A stretch of DNA of 34,495 nt from CAZMVY01 sp964617875 (GTDB lineage Bacteria; Planctomycetota; Phycisphaerae; UBA1845; PWPN01): the NCBI GenBank assembly GCA_964617875.1, contig CAZUAI010000057.1, positions 1 through 34,495 of the forward strand, given 5' to 3'. The position numbers and the translations under genes were made by a program. The notes under the pieces were generated by a model, which was not told the DNA's origin, did no database searches, and saw only the letters and a program-made list of their open reading frames with translations. Below are positions 15,821 to 23,942 of this stretch, piece by piece. Position 1 is the stretch's first letter. Each line of letters begins with the position of its first letter.

Positions 15821-16840
15821 CTACGGTCTGGTTGCCGGCGATGCGGTCCAGACGCTCCAATCGTGCTTGTACTGTTCGAGGTTTTCGATCGTGATCACGC
15901 GGACCGGGGCCAGGTACTCCCGGCCGCCCGGGCTGGGAGCGTCGAGCGCGCCCTGGCAGAACTCGAGCGCCTTGAATCCCAGGTCATGGCAGACGATCCC
16001 GACGACGGCCGGACAGGTCCCGTTCTCGATGTATTTCCACATCGGCGGTTCGGCCCCGCACGTAATCAGCCGGCAGCCGGGCGGAAGCGGCGAGTCGTCC
16101 GGCCCGGTCGAGGTCCAGTGCTCGAGCGGCCACGGGGCCGGCGACACCCACGCCGACAGCCGCGGATACCGCGCCGAGAGCGACGCGATCTCCCGCCGCG
16201 CCCGGAACGGGTCGCCGCCGCAATCGTTCTCCGCCAGCAGCTCGATGCTGCGAAACGGCTGCATCGCCTCCCGGAAAGCGTTGTAGCGGGTCCGCATCGC
16301 CGCGTCCCGGTCCCCGGCGTGCAAGGCCATCACCGTCCCCTGCGAGCGGAGGCTCCGCACGACGGCGTCGGCGAGGCTCCGCCCGACAACCGCCTCATCA
16401 CAACCCACATGGCCGTCGATCTTCCCGTACGGCACCTTTCGCATCATCGTGACGATCCGTCCGCCCTTGCGGACCACGTACTCCAATACAGGCACCATTG
16501 CTTCCGGGTCGATCGCCTGGACGCACAGGCCGCGGAGCTTCGAGTCCGCGAGCGAACGGATCAGCGCCATCTGCTGCTCGGCCGACGCAATGCGCGGGGC
16601 CTCGTAACGCACATGGATCCAACCGAATTCGCGGTCGAACCGCTCCGCGCCCGCCCGCAGGACGGGCCACAGCGGGTCATCCTGCCCGGTCCCCACGAAA
16701 GCAATGAACCCTTCCGACGGCGGGATCCGCCGATACCGCGAGCGTGCCTCCCGTTGGGCCTCGTTGTCGCATCCCGACCCCAGACACACCAACACCGCCA
16801 GCACCACCCCACACCGTTGATAAACGAGCCCGCCGCGCAT
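15821..16840 (-). CDS. Periplasmic sugar-binding-protein-like lipoprotein
   Basis: This 339-residue lipoprotein (signal to LVCLGSGC, C24) has the type 1 periplasmic-binding fold of the RbsB/Peripla_BP_4 group. The pattern includes GFIAFVGTGQDDPLW, QAIDPEAMVPVLEYVVRKGG, a GHVGCDEAVVGRSLADAV segment and ITIENLEQYK near the end. Such proteins bind sugars for an ABC importer or a chemoreceptor. No permease or ATPase is adjacent, so it is an orphan binding protein here. I chose the ATG at 16840 because GGGAGGT lies six bases before it; the ATG at 16855 is the alternative. A weak promoter pair (GGGACA-16-GATAAT) lies at 16864-16891 on the minus strand. Confidence 0.82.
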   Translation of the reverse strand: MRGGLVYQRCGVVLAVLVCLGSGCDNEAQREARSRYRRIPPSEGFIAFVGTGQDDPLWPVLRAGAERFDREFGWIHVRYEAPRIASAEQQMALIRSLADSKLRGLCVQAIDPEAMVPVLEYVVRKGGRIVTMMRKVPYGKIDGHVGCDEAVVGRSLADAVVRSLRSQGTVMALHAGDRDAAMRTRYNAFREAMQPFRSIELLAENDCGGDPFRARREIASLSARYPRLSAWVSPAPWPLEHWTSTGPDDSPLPPGCRLITCGAEPPMWKYIENGTCPAVVGIVCHDLGFKALEFCQGALDAPSPGGREYLAPVRVITIENLEQYKHDWSVWTASPATRP

Positions 16841-17047
16841 GCCAAGACCTCCCATGTCCTGTGATTATCGGATGATCCGTCCCTCTGTCCCCCAGACTCT
16901 TTATACGTTCCTCCGCTTCTTCCGCCCCTATCGGCGACACCGCGCATCGCAAGCGGCGTCGGCATAATGCGAGCCGCTGGAACAGCCGATACCCGATAGG
17001 TGCGACACGACGTGTCAGCGAATCGTCGTTCCCAAGGGGATCCGCTT

Positions 17048-18304
17048 ATGCCGTCCGTTCGGGAGCCCGGAGGCGATTACGAAGCGGGAATGGCCGCGTT
17101 CAGCGACGGCCGCTACGAGCAGGCCCTGGTCCACCTCGAGGCCCTCGGAGGCGACCAGTCGCCCAAGGCCACGCTCGCCCGCTTCTACGCCGGCCAGGCC
17201 CACCTGCGACTGGGCATGCGGCGATTCGGCGAGCAGCGATTCGCGGCGGCGGCCGACCACTTCCGGCGTGCCGCGGCCGCCAATCCGTCGGCGGGGGGAC
17301 TTTGCCGATATCTGGCCACCTGCTACATGGCGATGCGGCGACATGACCTCGCCGCTCTTGAGATGGCGAAGGCCGTGGACGAACACCCCGACGACGTCGA
17401 TACGCGGATCCGCTTCGCGCTCCTGACGTGGAAGAGCGGGCAAGTCGATCGTGCGATCGAAATCCTTCGCCGGGGACTCGAAACGCTGCCGGATGAGCCG
17501 GACCTGCTGTACCAGCTCGGGACGATGGTCGGCAGCGAGGAACGATACGAAGAGGCCATCGACCTCCTGCGCCGGTGCCTGGACAGGAACCCGAATCACG
17601 GCCGGGCGCACGCCCGGCTCGCGCAGTGTCTCGGCGCGATCAACCGTGCGGAGGACGCCCTCGAGCACCTCCGGCACGCACAGCGGCTCGATCCGAACGA
17701 CGCGATGACGGCCTTTCAGCTGAGCCTGCTTTCCGGGCAGGCGCCGGCGCGTGCCCGCGGCGGCGATCTTCGCCTTCGGGAACCGGTGGTCCTCGATCTG
17801 AACGATCGCCGGGCGATCGAGCGCCTCGCGGCCATGATCCAGGAGGAGCCGGAGTTCGTGGACGCGTTTCTTTCGCTCCCGGCCAGCGACGTTGACCGCG
17901 AGGTCTTCGGCGCCCTGCTCCGCGTCGTGGAGCGGGCGATCGAGGAGCATCCGCAATACGCCGACCTGCGGTTCCGCTGCGGCCAGATCCTGGCACGGCT
18001 GGGCCGCGTGAACGACGCCGTGACACAGGCCGAGCAGGCCCTCGCGATCAACCCGCATTACGTCAACGCGCTGATCCAGATCGCCCAGCTCTATCAGACC
18101 ACGGACCGGGCGGACGAGGCCATCGCGCGGCTGCAGCACGCGATCGATCTCGGCGCCAACTACCCGGACGTGCATTACCTGCTGGGGCAACTGTATCAGT
18201 CGCGAGGCTGCGTGGCGGAGGCGCGGTGGGCGTACGAGCACGCGCTGAATCTCAACGGCCGCTTCGACGCGGCACGGCGGGCGCTGTCGGCGCTCGTCGC
18301 GTGA
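17048..18304 (+). CDS. TPR-repeat protein 1
   Basis: This 418-residue soluble protein is built almost wholly of tetratricopeptide repeats (about nine to ten, some degenerate). Clear units are YEEAIDLLRRCLDRNPNHG, DAVTQAEQALAINPHYV and DEAIARLQHAIDLGANY. There is no signal peptide or membrane segment, so it is probably a cytosolic scaffold. The ATG at 17048 is preceded by AAGGGGA seven bases upstream; the frame is open to 17000. A charged loop around residues 228-270 interrupts the array. It lies 28 bases before a second TPR gene and the two are probably co-transcribed. Partners are unknown. Confidence 0.82.
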   Translation: MPSVREPGGDYEAGMAAFSDGRYEQALVHLEALGGDQSPKATLARFYAGQAHLRLGMRRFGEQRFAAAADHFRRAAAANPSAGGLCRYLATCYMAMRRHDLAALEMAKAVDEHPDDVDTRIRFALLTWKSGQVDRAIEILRRGLETLPDEPDLLYQLGTMVGSEERYEEAIDLLRRCLDRNPNHGRAHARLAQCLGAINRAEDALEHLRHAQRLDPNDAMTAFQLSLLSGQAPARARGGDLRLREPVVLDLNDRRAIERLAAMIQEEPEFVDAFLSLPASDVDREVFGALLRVVERAIEEHPQYADLRFRCGQILARLGRVNDAVTQAEQALAINPHYVNALIQIAQLYQTTDRADEAIARLQHAIDLGANYPDVHYLLGQLYQSRGCVAEARWAYEHALNLNGRFDAARRALSALVA

Positions 18305-18332
18305 GACCGGAGTACGGGGGCACCGAAACGCG

Positions 18333-20015
18333 ATGTCGCATCTTCTGGAAACGCTGGGGCGCGGCTGGCTCGGAAAGCTCTCCGACGCCTTCCGGGTGCA
18401 GCTCGGCACCCGCCACTTTCCTCCGCTCCGCAAGCTGGTCGAGGCCGTTCAGCGCGAGCCCGACCGCGCGGACCTGCGCCTGAAACTCGGCATCCGGTAC
18501 CTCACCGAGGGCGACCCCGGCCGCGCGTGCGAATCGCTGCGGATCGCCGCGGGCCTCGAGCCCGCGGACCTCCTCGCGCACATCGCCCTCGCCTGCGCGC
18601 TCGACGAGTCCGGCCACGCCGAGGAGGCCATCGAGGAACTCCGCGCCGCCGCCGAAATCGAGCCCGAGGACGCGGTCCTCTGGTTCGCCAGGGGCCTCTG
18701 CCACGAGCGGCAGGCCCAGCCCGACGCGGCCGTCGAGTGCTACGAGCGGGCGCTCCAGGTCAACGACGAGTACCGCGGCGCCCTCGAACGGCTCGCCGCC
18801 ATCCACGCCCACCGCAACCAGATCGACCGCGCCGTCGAGTGTTACGAACGCCTGAGCCGGGCCGAGCCCGGTGAAATCGATATCCTGCTCCTCCTGGCGA
18901 ACCTGTATCTCCACGCCGGCCGCCCGGACAAGGCGGTCGAGACCTACGAGACCGCCCTCGTCCTCGAACCCGACAACTGGCAGGCCCGAAACGAGGTCGT
19001 CGCCTCCCTCGAAAAGGCCGGCCTCTTCCGCGAGGCCATCGAACAGCTTCACGAGGTCGCCCGCAAGGAGCCCGGCTTCGCCGACACCGAGCTGAAGCTC
19101 GGCGACCTCTACGCGAAGGTCGGCAACGCCGAGGCGTCGCTGAACCACTACAAGCGCGCCCTCGACATCCACCCCGGCTACCTCGAGGCCACCGTCAAGG
19201 TCGGCACGCATTACCTCCGCGCCGGGCGCTACCTCGATGCCGCCACGTGGTTCAACCGCGCGGTCGAGATCAACGACCGGCTGCTCATCGGCTACGTCGG
19301 CCTGGGCGTCGCGCAGTACCAGGCCGGCCGGTCCGAGGACGCCTTTGCCACGCTCGAGCTGGCGTCCAGCATCGAGCCCAACACCACGCTCCTCTTCTCC
19401 GAAATGGCCCGGCTGCAGCTGAAGGCCGCCGTCCAGCAGGAATGCGACGACTACCTCGGCATCGGCACCGACGTGGACGCCGCCCCGCCCGCGGAATCGA
19501 AGCCTTCGGCCGTCGGCGACCTCATCGAACGCCAGATCGAGCGTCACGAAGAGGCGATCCGCCGGCACCCGAGCCACGCCGACCTTCACTACCGCCTCGG
19601 CCTTCTGCTCCGCCACCAGGGCCGCATCGACGAGGCCGTCCAGGAGTTCCGCGAAGCCGTCGCCATCAATCCCGTCTACGTGAAGGCCCTGATCAAGCTC
19701 GGCCTCGCCCTCAAGGAACTCGACCAGACCGACGAGGCCATCCGCGTCCTGCAGCAGGCGCTCGACCTCAAGCCCGAATACGTGGACCTGCACTACCGGC
19801 TCGGCTGCCTCTTCGCCGAACGCCGCCACTTCGAGCTGGCTGTCGAGCACTTCGACCGGTGCGTCTCCTCCAACCCTCAGAACCCGGAGTTCCGCGCCAA
19901 CCTCGCCCTCGCCCTCGAGGGTATGGGCCTCATCGACAAGGCCGCCGCCACCTGGCAGGGCCTCGCCGAGGTCACCATGCAGATCGCCTCCGTCTCCAGC
20001 GTCCGAAGCCCCTGA
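18333..20015 (+). CDS. TPR-repeat protein 2
   Basis: This 560-residue soluble protein has about 13 tetratricopeptide repeats. An array in the first 370 residues (for example DAAVECYERALQVNDEYRG and KAVETYETALVLEPDNW) is followed by a Pro/Ala/Ser hinge near 385-395 and a second array to the end. The N-terminus (MSHLLETLGRGWLGKLSDAF) is helical and not a signal peptide. It follows TPR protein 1 after 28 bases. The last repeat runs to the C-terminus (KAAATWQGLAEV). No enzyme domain is present. The doubled TPR genes suggest a complex, but nothing in the sequence tells which process it serves. Confidence 0.85.
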   Translation: MSHLLETLGRGWLGKLSDAFRVQLGTRHFPPLRKLVEAVQREPDRADLRLKLGIRYLTEGDPGRACESLRIAAGLEPADLLAHIALACALDESGHAEEAIEELRAAAEIEPEDAVLWFARGLCHERQAQPDAAVECYERALQVNDEYRGALERLAAIHAHRNQIDRAVECYERLSRAEPGEIDILLLLANLYLHAGRPDKAVETYETALVLEPDNWQARNEVVASLEKAGLFREAIEQLHEVARKEPGFADTELKLGDLYAKVGNAEASLNHYKRALDIHPGYLEATVKVGTHYLRAGRYLDAATWFNRAVEINDRLLIGYVGLGVAQYQAGRSEDAFATLELASSIEPNTTLLFSEMARLQLKAAVQQECDDYLGIGTDVDAAPPAESKPSAVGDLIERQIERHEEAIRRHPSHADLHYRLGLLLRHQGRIDEAVQEFREAVAINPVYVKALIKLGLALKELDQTDEAIRVLQQALDLKPEYVDLHYRLGCLFAERRHFELAVEHFDRCVSSNPQNPEFRANLALALEGMGLIDKAAATWQGLAEVTMQIASVSSVRSP

Positions 20016-20036
20016 CGCTCCCGCCGTTCGCTGTCT

Positions 20037-21044
20037 TTACGGTCTCCGGCGTATCCCCATCACATCCCTCTTGTACACCTTCGTTTCGAGGCTGCGGACG
20101 TAGTCGGTGAAGTTGTTGTCCGGGTTGTCGTCCTTCCGGATCTCGTCGAGATACGTGAAGATCTTCGCGTCGATGTTGTCGAGGTGGTGGACGGCGATCG
20201 CCTCGGGCGTCGCCGGCAGCTTGGGGCTGCCGAACTCGTACTGCCCGTGGTGGCTCACGATGATGTGCTGGAGCGACAGCTTGATCTCCTCCGGGAACGG
20301 CCGGCCGGTCTGCTTCTCGACCTCGCGGCATTTCTGCTCGACCCAGACGGCCGCCTGCACGATGTGGCCGACGAGCTGCCCGCCGTCGCTGTAGCGGAAG
20401 TTCGTGTCGTACGTCAGCTCCGTCGTCTTGCCGATGTCGTGCAGGAAGACCCCCGCCAGCGCGAGGTCGAGGCTGAGTTCCGGATATCGCGGGATCACGA
20501 GCAGCGCCAGCTCCAGCACGTTCAGCGTGTGTTCGAGCAGCCCGCCGATGAAGGCATGGTGGAGCTGCATCGCCGCCGGCGCCCGCTTGAACCGCGTCAC
20601 GATCTCCTCGTCGTCCACGAACTGCTTGAGCAGCATCAGGATGTCGCGGTTCTTGATCGTCCGCAGGATCTCCTTCACCCGCTGCCACATCGCTTCGACG
20701 TCCTTTTCCGTCGTCCGCAGGAAGTCCGCCAGATCGATCCCGGCCGCGTCCGCCGCCCGCATGCCCTCGATGATGAACTGCAGCGTGCCCTTGTAGCTCT
20801 CCGTCCGCCCCTTGAGGCGGAGGAACCCCCCCTCGGGGATCTGCTGGAACTGCGCGTCGGTCGCCTGCCACATCCGGCCGAGCAACTGCCCCGTCCGGTC
20901 CGCCAGCACCGCGTGGATGTAGAGCGAACCGTTCGACGTCGCCCGCAGGTCCTTGCTCGCAACCAGGAAGACCTGGTCCTCGATCCGTTCCCCGGGGCCC
21001 AGGTCCTTGATGAAGCGGCGGCCTTGCGCGGTTTCAGCGGCCAT
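20037..21044 (-). CDS. YhaM-like 3'-5' exoribonuclease (OB fold + HD domain)
   Basis: This 335-residue protein has the YhaM/CBF1 layout. An N-terminal OB-fold nucleic-acid-binding domain (about residues 10-105, with AVLADRTGQLLGRMW) precedes an HD phosphohydrolase domain. The HD motifs are LLEHTLNV, the HD pair in VFLHDIGKTTEL, and HIIVSHHGQYEFGSP. YhaM degrades RNA or single-stranded DNA 3'-5' in Bacillus and relatives. The length matches the family (about 310-340). A perfect AGGAGGT sits four bases before the ATG. A candidate promoter lies at 21068-21096. It is convergent with TPR protein 2, with only 21 bases between stops. Confidence 0.9.
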   Translation of the reverse strand: MAAETAQGRRFIKDLGPGERIEDQVFLVASKDLRATSNGSLYIHAVLADRTGQLLGRMWQATDAQFQQIPEGGFLRLKGRTESYKGTLQFIIEGMRAADAAGIDLADFLRTTEKDVEAMWQRVKEILRTIKNRDILMLLKQFVDDEEIVTRFKRAPAAMQLHHAFIGGLLEHTLNVLELALLVIPRYPELSLDLALAGVFLHDIGKTTELTYDTNFRYSDGGQLVGHIVQAAVWVEQKCREVEKQTGRPFPEEIKLSLQHIIVSHHGQYEFGSPKLPATPEAIAVHHLDNIDAKIFTYLDEIRKDDNPDNNFTDYVRSLETKVYKRDVMGIRRRP

Positions 21045-21067
21045 GCGTACCTCCTGTTTCTGGCCGT

Positions 21068-21096
21068 AGCATATCGCGTGCGGCGCCGCCGGCCAA
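21068..21096 (-). promoter_or_regulatory. Candidate promoter of the YhaM-like gene
   Basis: On the minus strand TTGGCC (21096-21091) and TATGCT (21073-21068) are 17 bp apart, each 4 of 6 consensus matches. The start would fall near 21061, just before the AGGAGGT ribosome-binding site at 21049-21055. Support is limited to pattern and position. Confidence 0.35.
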
Positions 21097-21213
21097 ACCG
21101 GCCCGGCGAGCGGCCGGTGTCGCCGCCGCCGCGATTCGTTAGAATGGCGAAGGCATCATGGCGGGCGCGGCGCGCCGCCGTGGTGGAACGGGCGTATCCA
21201 GGAGCAGACGACC

Positions 21214-22794
21214 ATGAGCAGGCGATCATTCCGTGCGACGTGTCGTATCCTCGCGTGTGGCCTGACGGGCGTGCTTGCCGTCGCGGCGGCCGCCGTGGCC
21301 GCTGATGCACCGGCCGGCCGGCCGAACATCCTCGTCATCATGGCCGACGAGCACAACGCGTCCGTGGCCGGGTGCTACGGCAACCCGATCGCCCGCACGC
21401 CGAACCTCGATCGGCTCGCCGCGCGGGGCATCGCGTTTGACGCGGCCTATACGAACTCGCCGCTGTGCGTGCCGTGCCGGCTGTCGTTCACGTCGGGCAA
21501 GTACATCAGCCGCATCGGGGCGTGGAACAACAATTGCCGCCTGCCGAACGACGACTACCCCTCGATCGCCCGCCTCATGAACGCCGCCGGCTATCAGTCG
21601 TACCTCTGCGGCAAGATGCACTACGACAAATCGCACCGGTACGGCTTCACCGAAATCGGCGCGGCCGGCACGAACCAGAACACCATGGACGGCAAGGGCA
21701 ACCGCCGTCGCGCGGATGAGCTTGCGCCGAAGGGCGGGCGGTCCGGCCGTTTCGCCGAGTTCCGCACGGGCAATGATTCGTCCGTCATGCGCCACGACCG
21801 GCTTGTGACCGCGGGGACCGTGGAGTTCCTGTCGAAGCGCAAGCCGGGCGAGAAGCCGTTCTTCTTCCTCGCCGGCTACCTGGCGCCGCACTTTCCGCTC
21901 GTCGTGCCGGAGAAGTACTGGGCGAACTACAAGGGCAAGGTGCCGATGCCGACGATCCCGCCCGGCCACCTGGAGTCGCTGCCGCTGAATTACAGGCACC
22001 TCCGCGCGGGCTTCGACATGACCGACGTGGACGCCGACACCGTCCGCAAGGGCCGCGAGCTGTACTACGGCCTGACGCAGTGGGTGGACGAGGAGATCGG
22101 CAAGGTGCTCGAGGCGCTGGAGCGGAGCGGCCTCGCCGGGAACACCGTCGTCATCTACACGGCCGACCACGGCGAGAACATGGGCGAGCACGGCTTGTGG
22201 TGGAAGAACAACCTGTTCGACACGGCCGCCCGCGTGCCGCTGATCGTGAGCTGGCCGAAGCGCTGGCCCGGCGGGCAGCGGCGGGGCGGGGCGTGCTCGC
22301 TCGTCGATGTCGTACAGACGATCGCCGAACTCGGCGGGGCCAGGGCGCCGGCGGACTGGGACGGCACGTCTCTCTGCGCGTGGTTGGACGACGCGAACGC
22401 GAAGTGGAAGGACCGCGCCGTCAGCCAGTACTACGCTCACCACATCGCCTCGGGGTATGCGATGATCCGCATGGGGCGATGGAAATACGTCTACCACTCG
22501 CCGCCGGACGACAAGCACCCGGCCGAGCGCGAACTGTATGACCTCGAGGCCGATCCGGGCGAGTTGAAGAACCTCGCCCGAGACCCGATGCAGAAGCCGC
22601 GGATCGAACAGATGCATGCGGCCCTGGTCAAAGAAATCGGCGAGGATCCGGACACGACCGAGCAGCGGTGCCGCGCGGAGATCGCAAAGGGCTACGCGGC
22701 CGCCGGAGCCGACGGCGCGACAGAGGCAATTCGCGCCCCCACCGCTGAGGCGGTGGGGCGTCCTGCCTCAGCGAACGTGCGCCGCGCGCGTTGA
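21214..22794 (+). CDS. Secreted sulfatase (formylglycine type, S1 family)
   Basis: This 526-residue sulfatase has a signal peptide (cleavage near the VAA-DAP region, about residue 30). The C85-V-P-C-R sulfatase signature follows, in which C85 is converted to formylglycine, with SFTSGK. Other landmarks are the metal-binding DEH (45-47), YTADHGENMGEHGLWWKNNL, and a C-terminal ELYDLEADPGELKNLA segment typical of arylsulfatase-A-like enzymes. Planctomycetes use many such enzymes to desulfate marine or plant polysaccharides; the substrate here is unknown. AGGAG lies nine bases before the ATG. The last 30 or so residues contain a hairpin-forming sequence and overlap the convergent neighbour by 27 bases, suggesting a late stop codon. 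Confidence 0.92.
   Translation: MSRRSFRATCRILACGLTGVLAVAAAAVAADAPAGRPNILVIMADEHNASVAGCYGNPIARTPNLDRLAARGIAFDAAYTNSPLCVPCRLSFTSGKYISRIGAWNNNCRLPNDDYPSIARLMNAAGYQSYLCGKMHYDKSHRYGFTEIGAAGTNQNTMDGKGNRRRADELAPKGGRSGRFAEFRTGNDSSVMRHDRLVTAGTVEFLSKRKPGEKPFFFLAGYLAPHFPLVVPEKYWANYKGKVPMPTIPPGHLESLPLNYRHLRAGFDMTDVDADTVRKGRELYYGLTQWVDEEIGKVLEALERSGLAGNTVVIYTADHGENMGEHGLWWKNNLFDTAARVPLIVSWPKRWPGGQRRGGACSLVDVVQTIAELGGARAPADWDGTSLCAWLDDANAKWKDRAVSQYYAHHIASGYAMIRMGRWKYVYHSPPDDKHPAERELYDLEADPGELKNLARDPMQKPRIEQMHAALVKEIGEDPDTTEQRCRAEIAKGYAAAGADGATEAIRAPTAEAVGRPASANVRRAR
22737..22758. terminator. Hairpin at the end of the sulfatase gene
   Basis: CCCCACCGC (22737-22745) and GCGGTGGGG (22750-22758) form a perfect 9-bp stem with a TGAG loop, just before the convergent stop codons at 22768 and 22794. 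It lacks a T-tract. Its place between converging genes suggests a two-way terminator or an intergenic repeat unit that has been read into the sulfatase frame. Confidence 0.4.
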
Positions 22795-23841
22795 CGCGGA
22801 ACCGGGCGCCGGCCGTTGGAGTTCCCGCGCGAGGGCCTCGAACGCCGGTGTCGGCGTCCCCGCCTTGCGCCACCGCGGATCTTTCGTGTAGTCCTCCAGC
22901 CGGAAGCTGCCGCGTGGCAGCTCGAAGAAATACCACGCCGGCTCGAACTGGATCAGCCGGCTTTTCCGCTCGAGCGCCGAGCGCGTCCACGCGAGGATAT
23001 CCTCGATCGGACAGCGGGTCTCGTCTTTCCGGAGCCACGATTGGTTCGACACACCAATCCCCTGCGCCCCGGCCGCAACGAACGGCTCAACCGCCTCCGG
23101 CCATGTCTTCAGCCGCGCAACCGACGCCTCCTGCGGTTCGTTGTTCGCGTATGTCACGGTCACCAGGCCGGGGAACTCGCCCAGCAGGCCGCGAAGAGTC
23201 GCCTCGCGATCCTTCTGCGGCGCGTCCCACGACGCGAACGCGTGCCAGTGCCAGTCCGACCACTGCACGAGCATCCGGTGGGTCCGGGCGAACTTCAGAA
23301 ACGCCCGGGCCGGGGCTGCCTGAAAGAACTCGTCCGGCGGCAGCTTCCAATCCGCCGTCTTCCACTCCGGGTTCGTCGTGCGGACGGCACGGATCGTGAA
23401 ATCCTGGCTGAAGACCTCCGTGAACCGCAACCCCGCGAGGTGGTGCCCGTACCGCCGCTTGTACCGTTCGAGTTCGGCGATCGAAATCGCCACGCCGTGC
23501 GGGCCGTCGGCGGGGGCGTTCTGCGGCGTGCTTGTGCCGAGCGTCATCGCATCCGACGAGATCGCGTCGAAGAAGAACGGGACATCCGCCGCCACAAGGA
23601 CGTCCAGCACGGCATCGAGCCTGGCCTTGTCTGCCACCTGCGGTTCGAGCAGCGCGAACACGTCGTATCGCGGCCGCAGCGTGCGGAGGGCCTCGGCGAT
23701 CCGGCGCACGGCGGCCAGATCGCGGTTCACCACGACTCCGTTGCCGAAGCCCTGGTCAATGGAAAACACCAGGGCCACCGGCGCCTCGCCCGGCCGGCTC
23801 GTCGCCGCCCAGGCCGCCAAAATCACTGCCATCGAAAGCAT
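22768..23841 (-). CDS. Secreted protein of unknown function, possible TIM-barrel hydrolase
   Basis: I do not recognise the family of this 357-residue protein with certainty. It begins with a short signal-like hydrophobic stretch (to about residue 20). Then come VALVFSIDQGFGNGVV, VPFFFDAISSDAM, a VQWSDWHWHAFASWD segment, VTVTYANNEPQE and LIQFEPAWYFFELPRGSF. The alternating strands with acidic and aromatic ends suggest a (beta/alpha)8 hydrolase of carbohydrate type, with possible acids in YANNEP and FEPAW. AGGAA lies eight bases before the ATG. Its 3' end overlaps the sulfatase gene; a joint role in polysaccharide breakdown is only suggested by position. Confidence 0.75.
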   Translation of the reverse strand: MLSMAVILAAWAATSRPGEAPVALVFSIDQGFGNGVVVNRDLAAVRRIAEALRTLRPRYDVFALLEPQVADKARLDAVLDVLVAADVPFFFDAISSDAMTLGTSTPQNAPADGPHGVAISIAELERYKRRYGHHLAGLRFTEVFSQDFTIRAVRTTNPEWKTADWKLPPDEFFQAAPARAFLKFARTHRMLVQWSDWHWHAFASWDAPQKDREATLRGLLGEFPGLVTVTYANNEPQEASVARLKTWPEAVEPFVAAGAQGIGVSNQSWLRKDETRCPIEDILAWTRSALERKSRLIQFEPAWYFFELPRGSFRLEDYTKDPRWRKAGTPTPAFEALARELQRPAPGSASTRAAHVR

Positions 23842-23845
23842 ACGG

Positions 23846-23875
23846 TTGTTCCTGCCTTTGCAAGGTGTGTATATT
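23846..23875 (+). promoter_or_regulatory. Candidate promoter of the SGNH-like gene
   Basis: TTGTTC (23846-23851) and TATATT (23870-23875) are 18 bp apart; the -10 matches 5 of 6 bases. The start would be near 23882, about 60 bases before the ATG, with GGAGG at 23931-23935 as the ribosome-binding site. It lies in the divergent gap with the unknown secreted protein. Confidence 0.4.
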
Positions 23876-23942
23876 ACAGGTAGTACGGCTCGGCGTCTTG
23901 GCCGGGCCCGGATGAGCCTGCCCTTCGATGGAGGATGAAACG

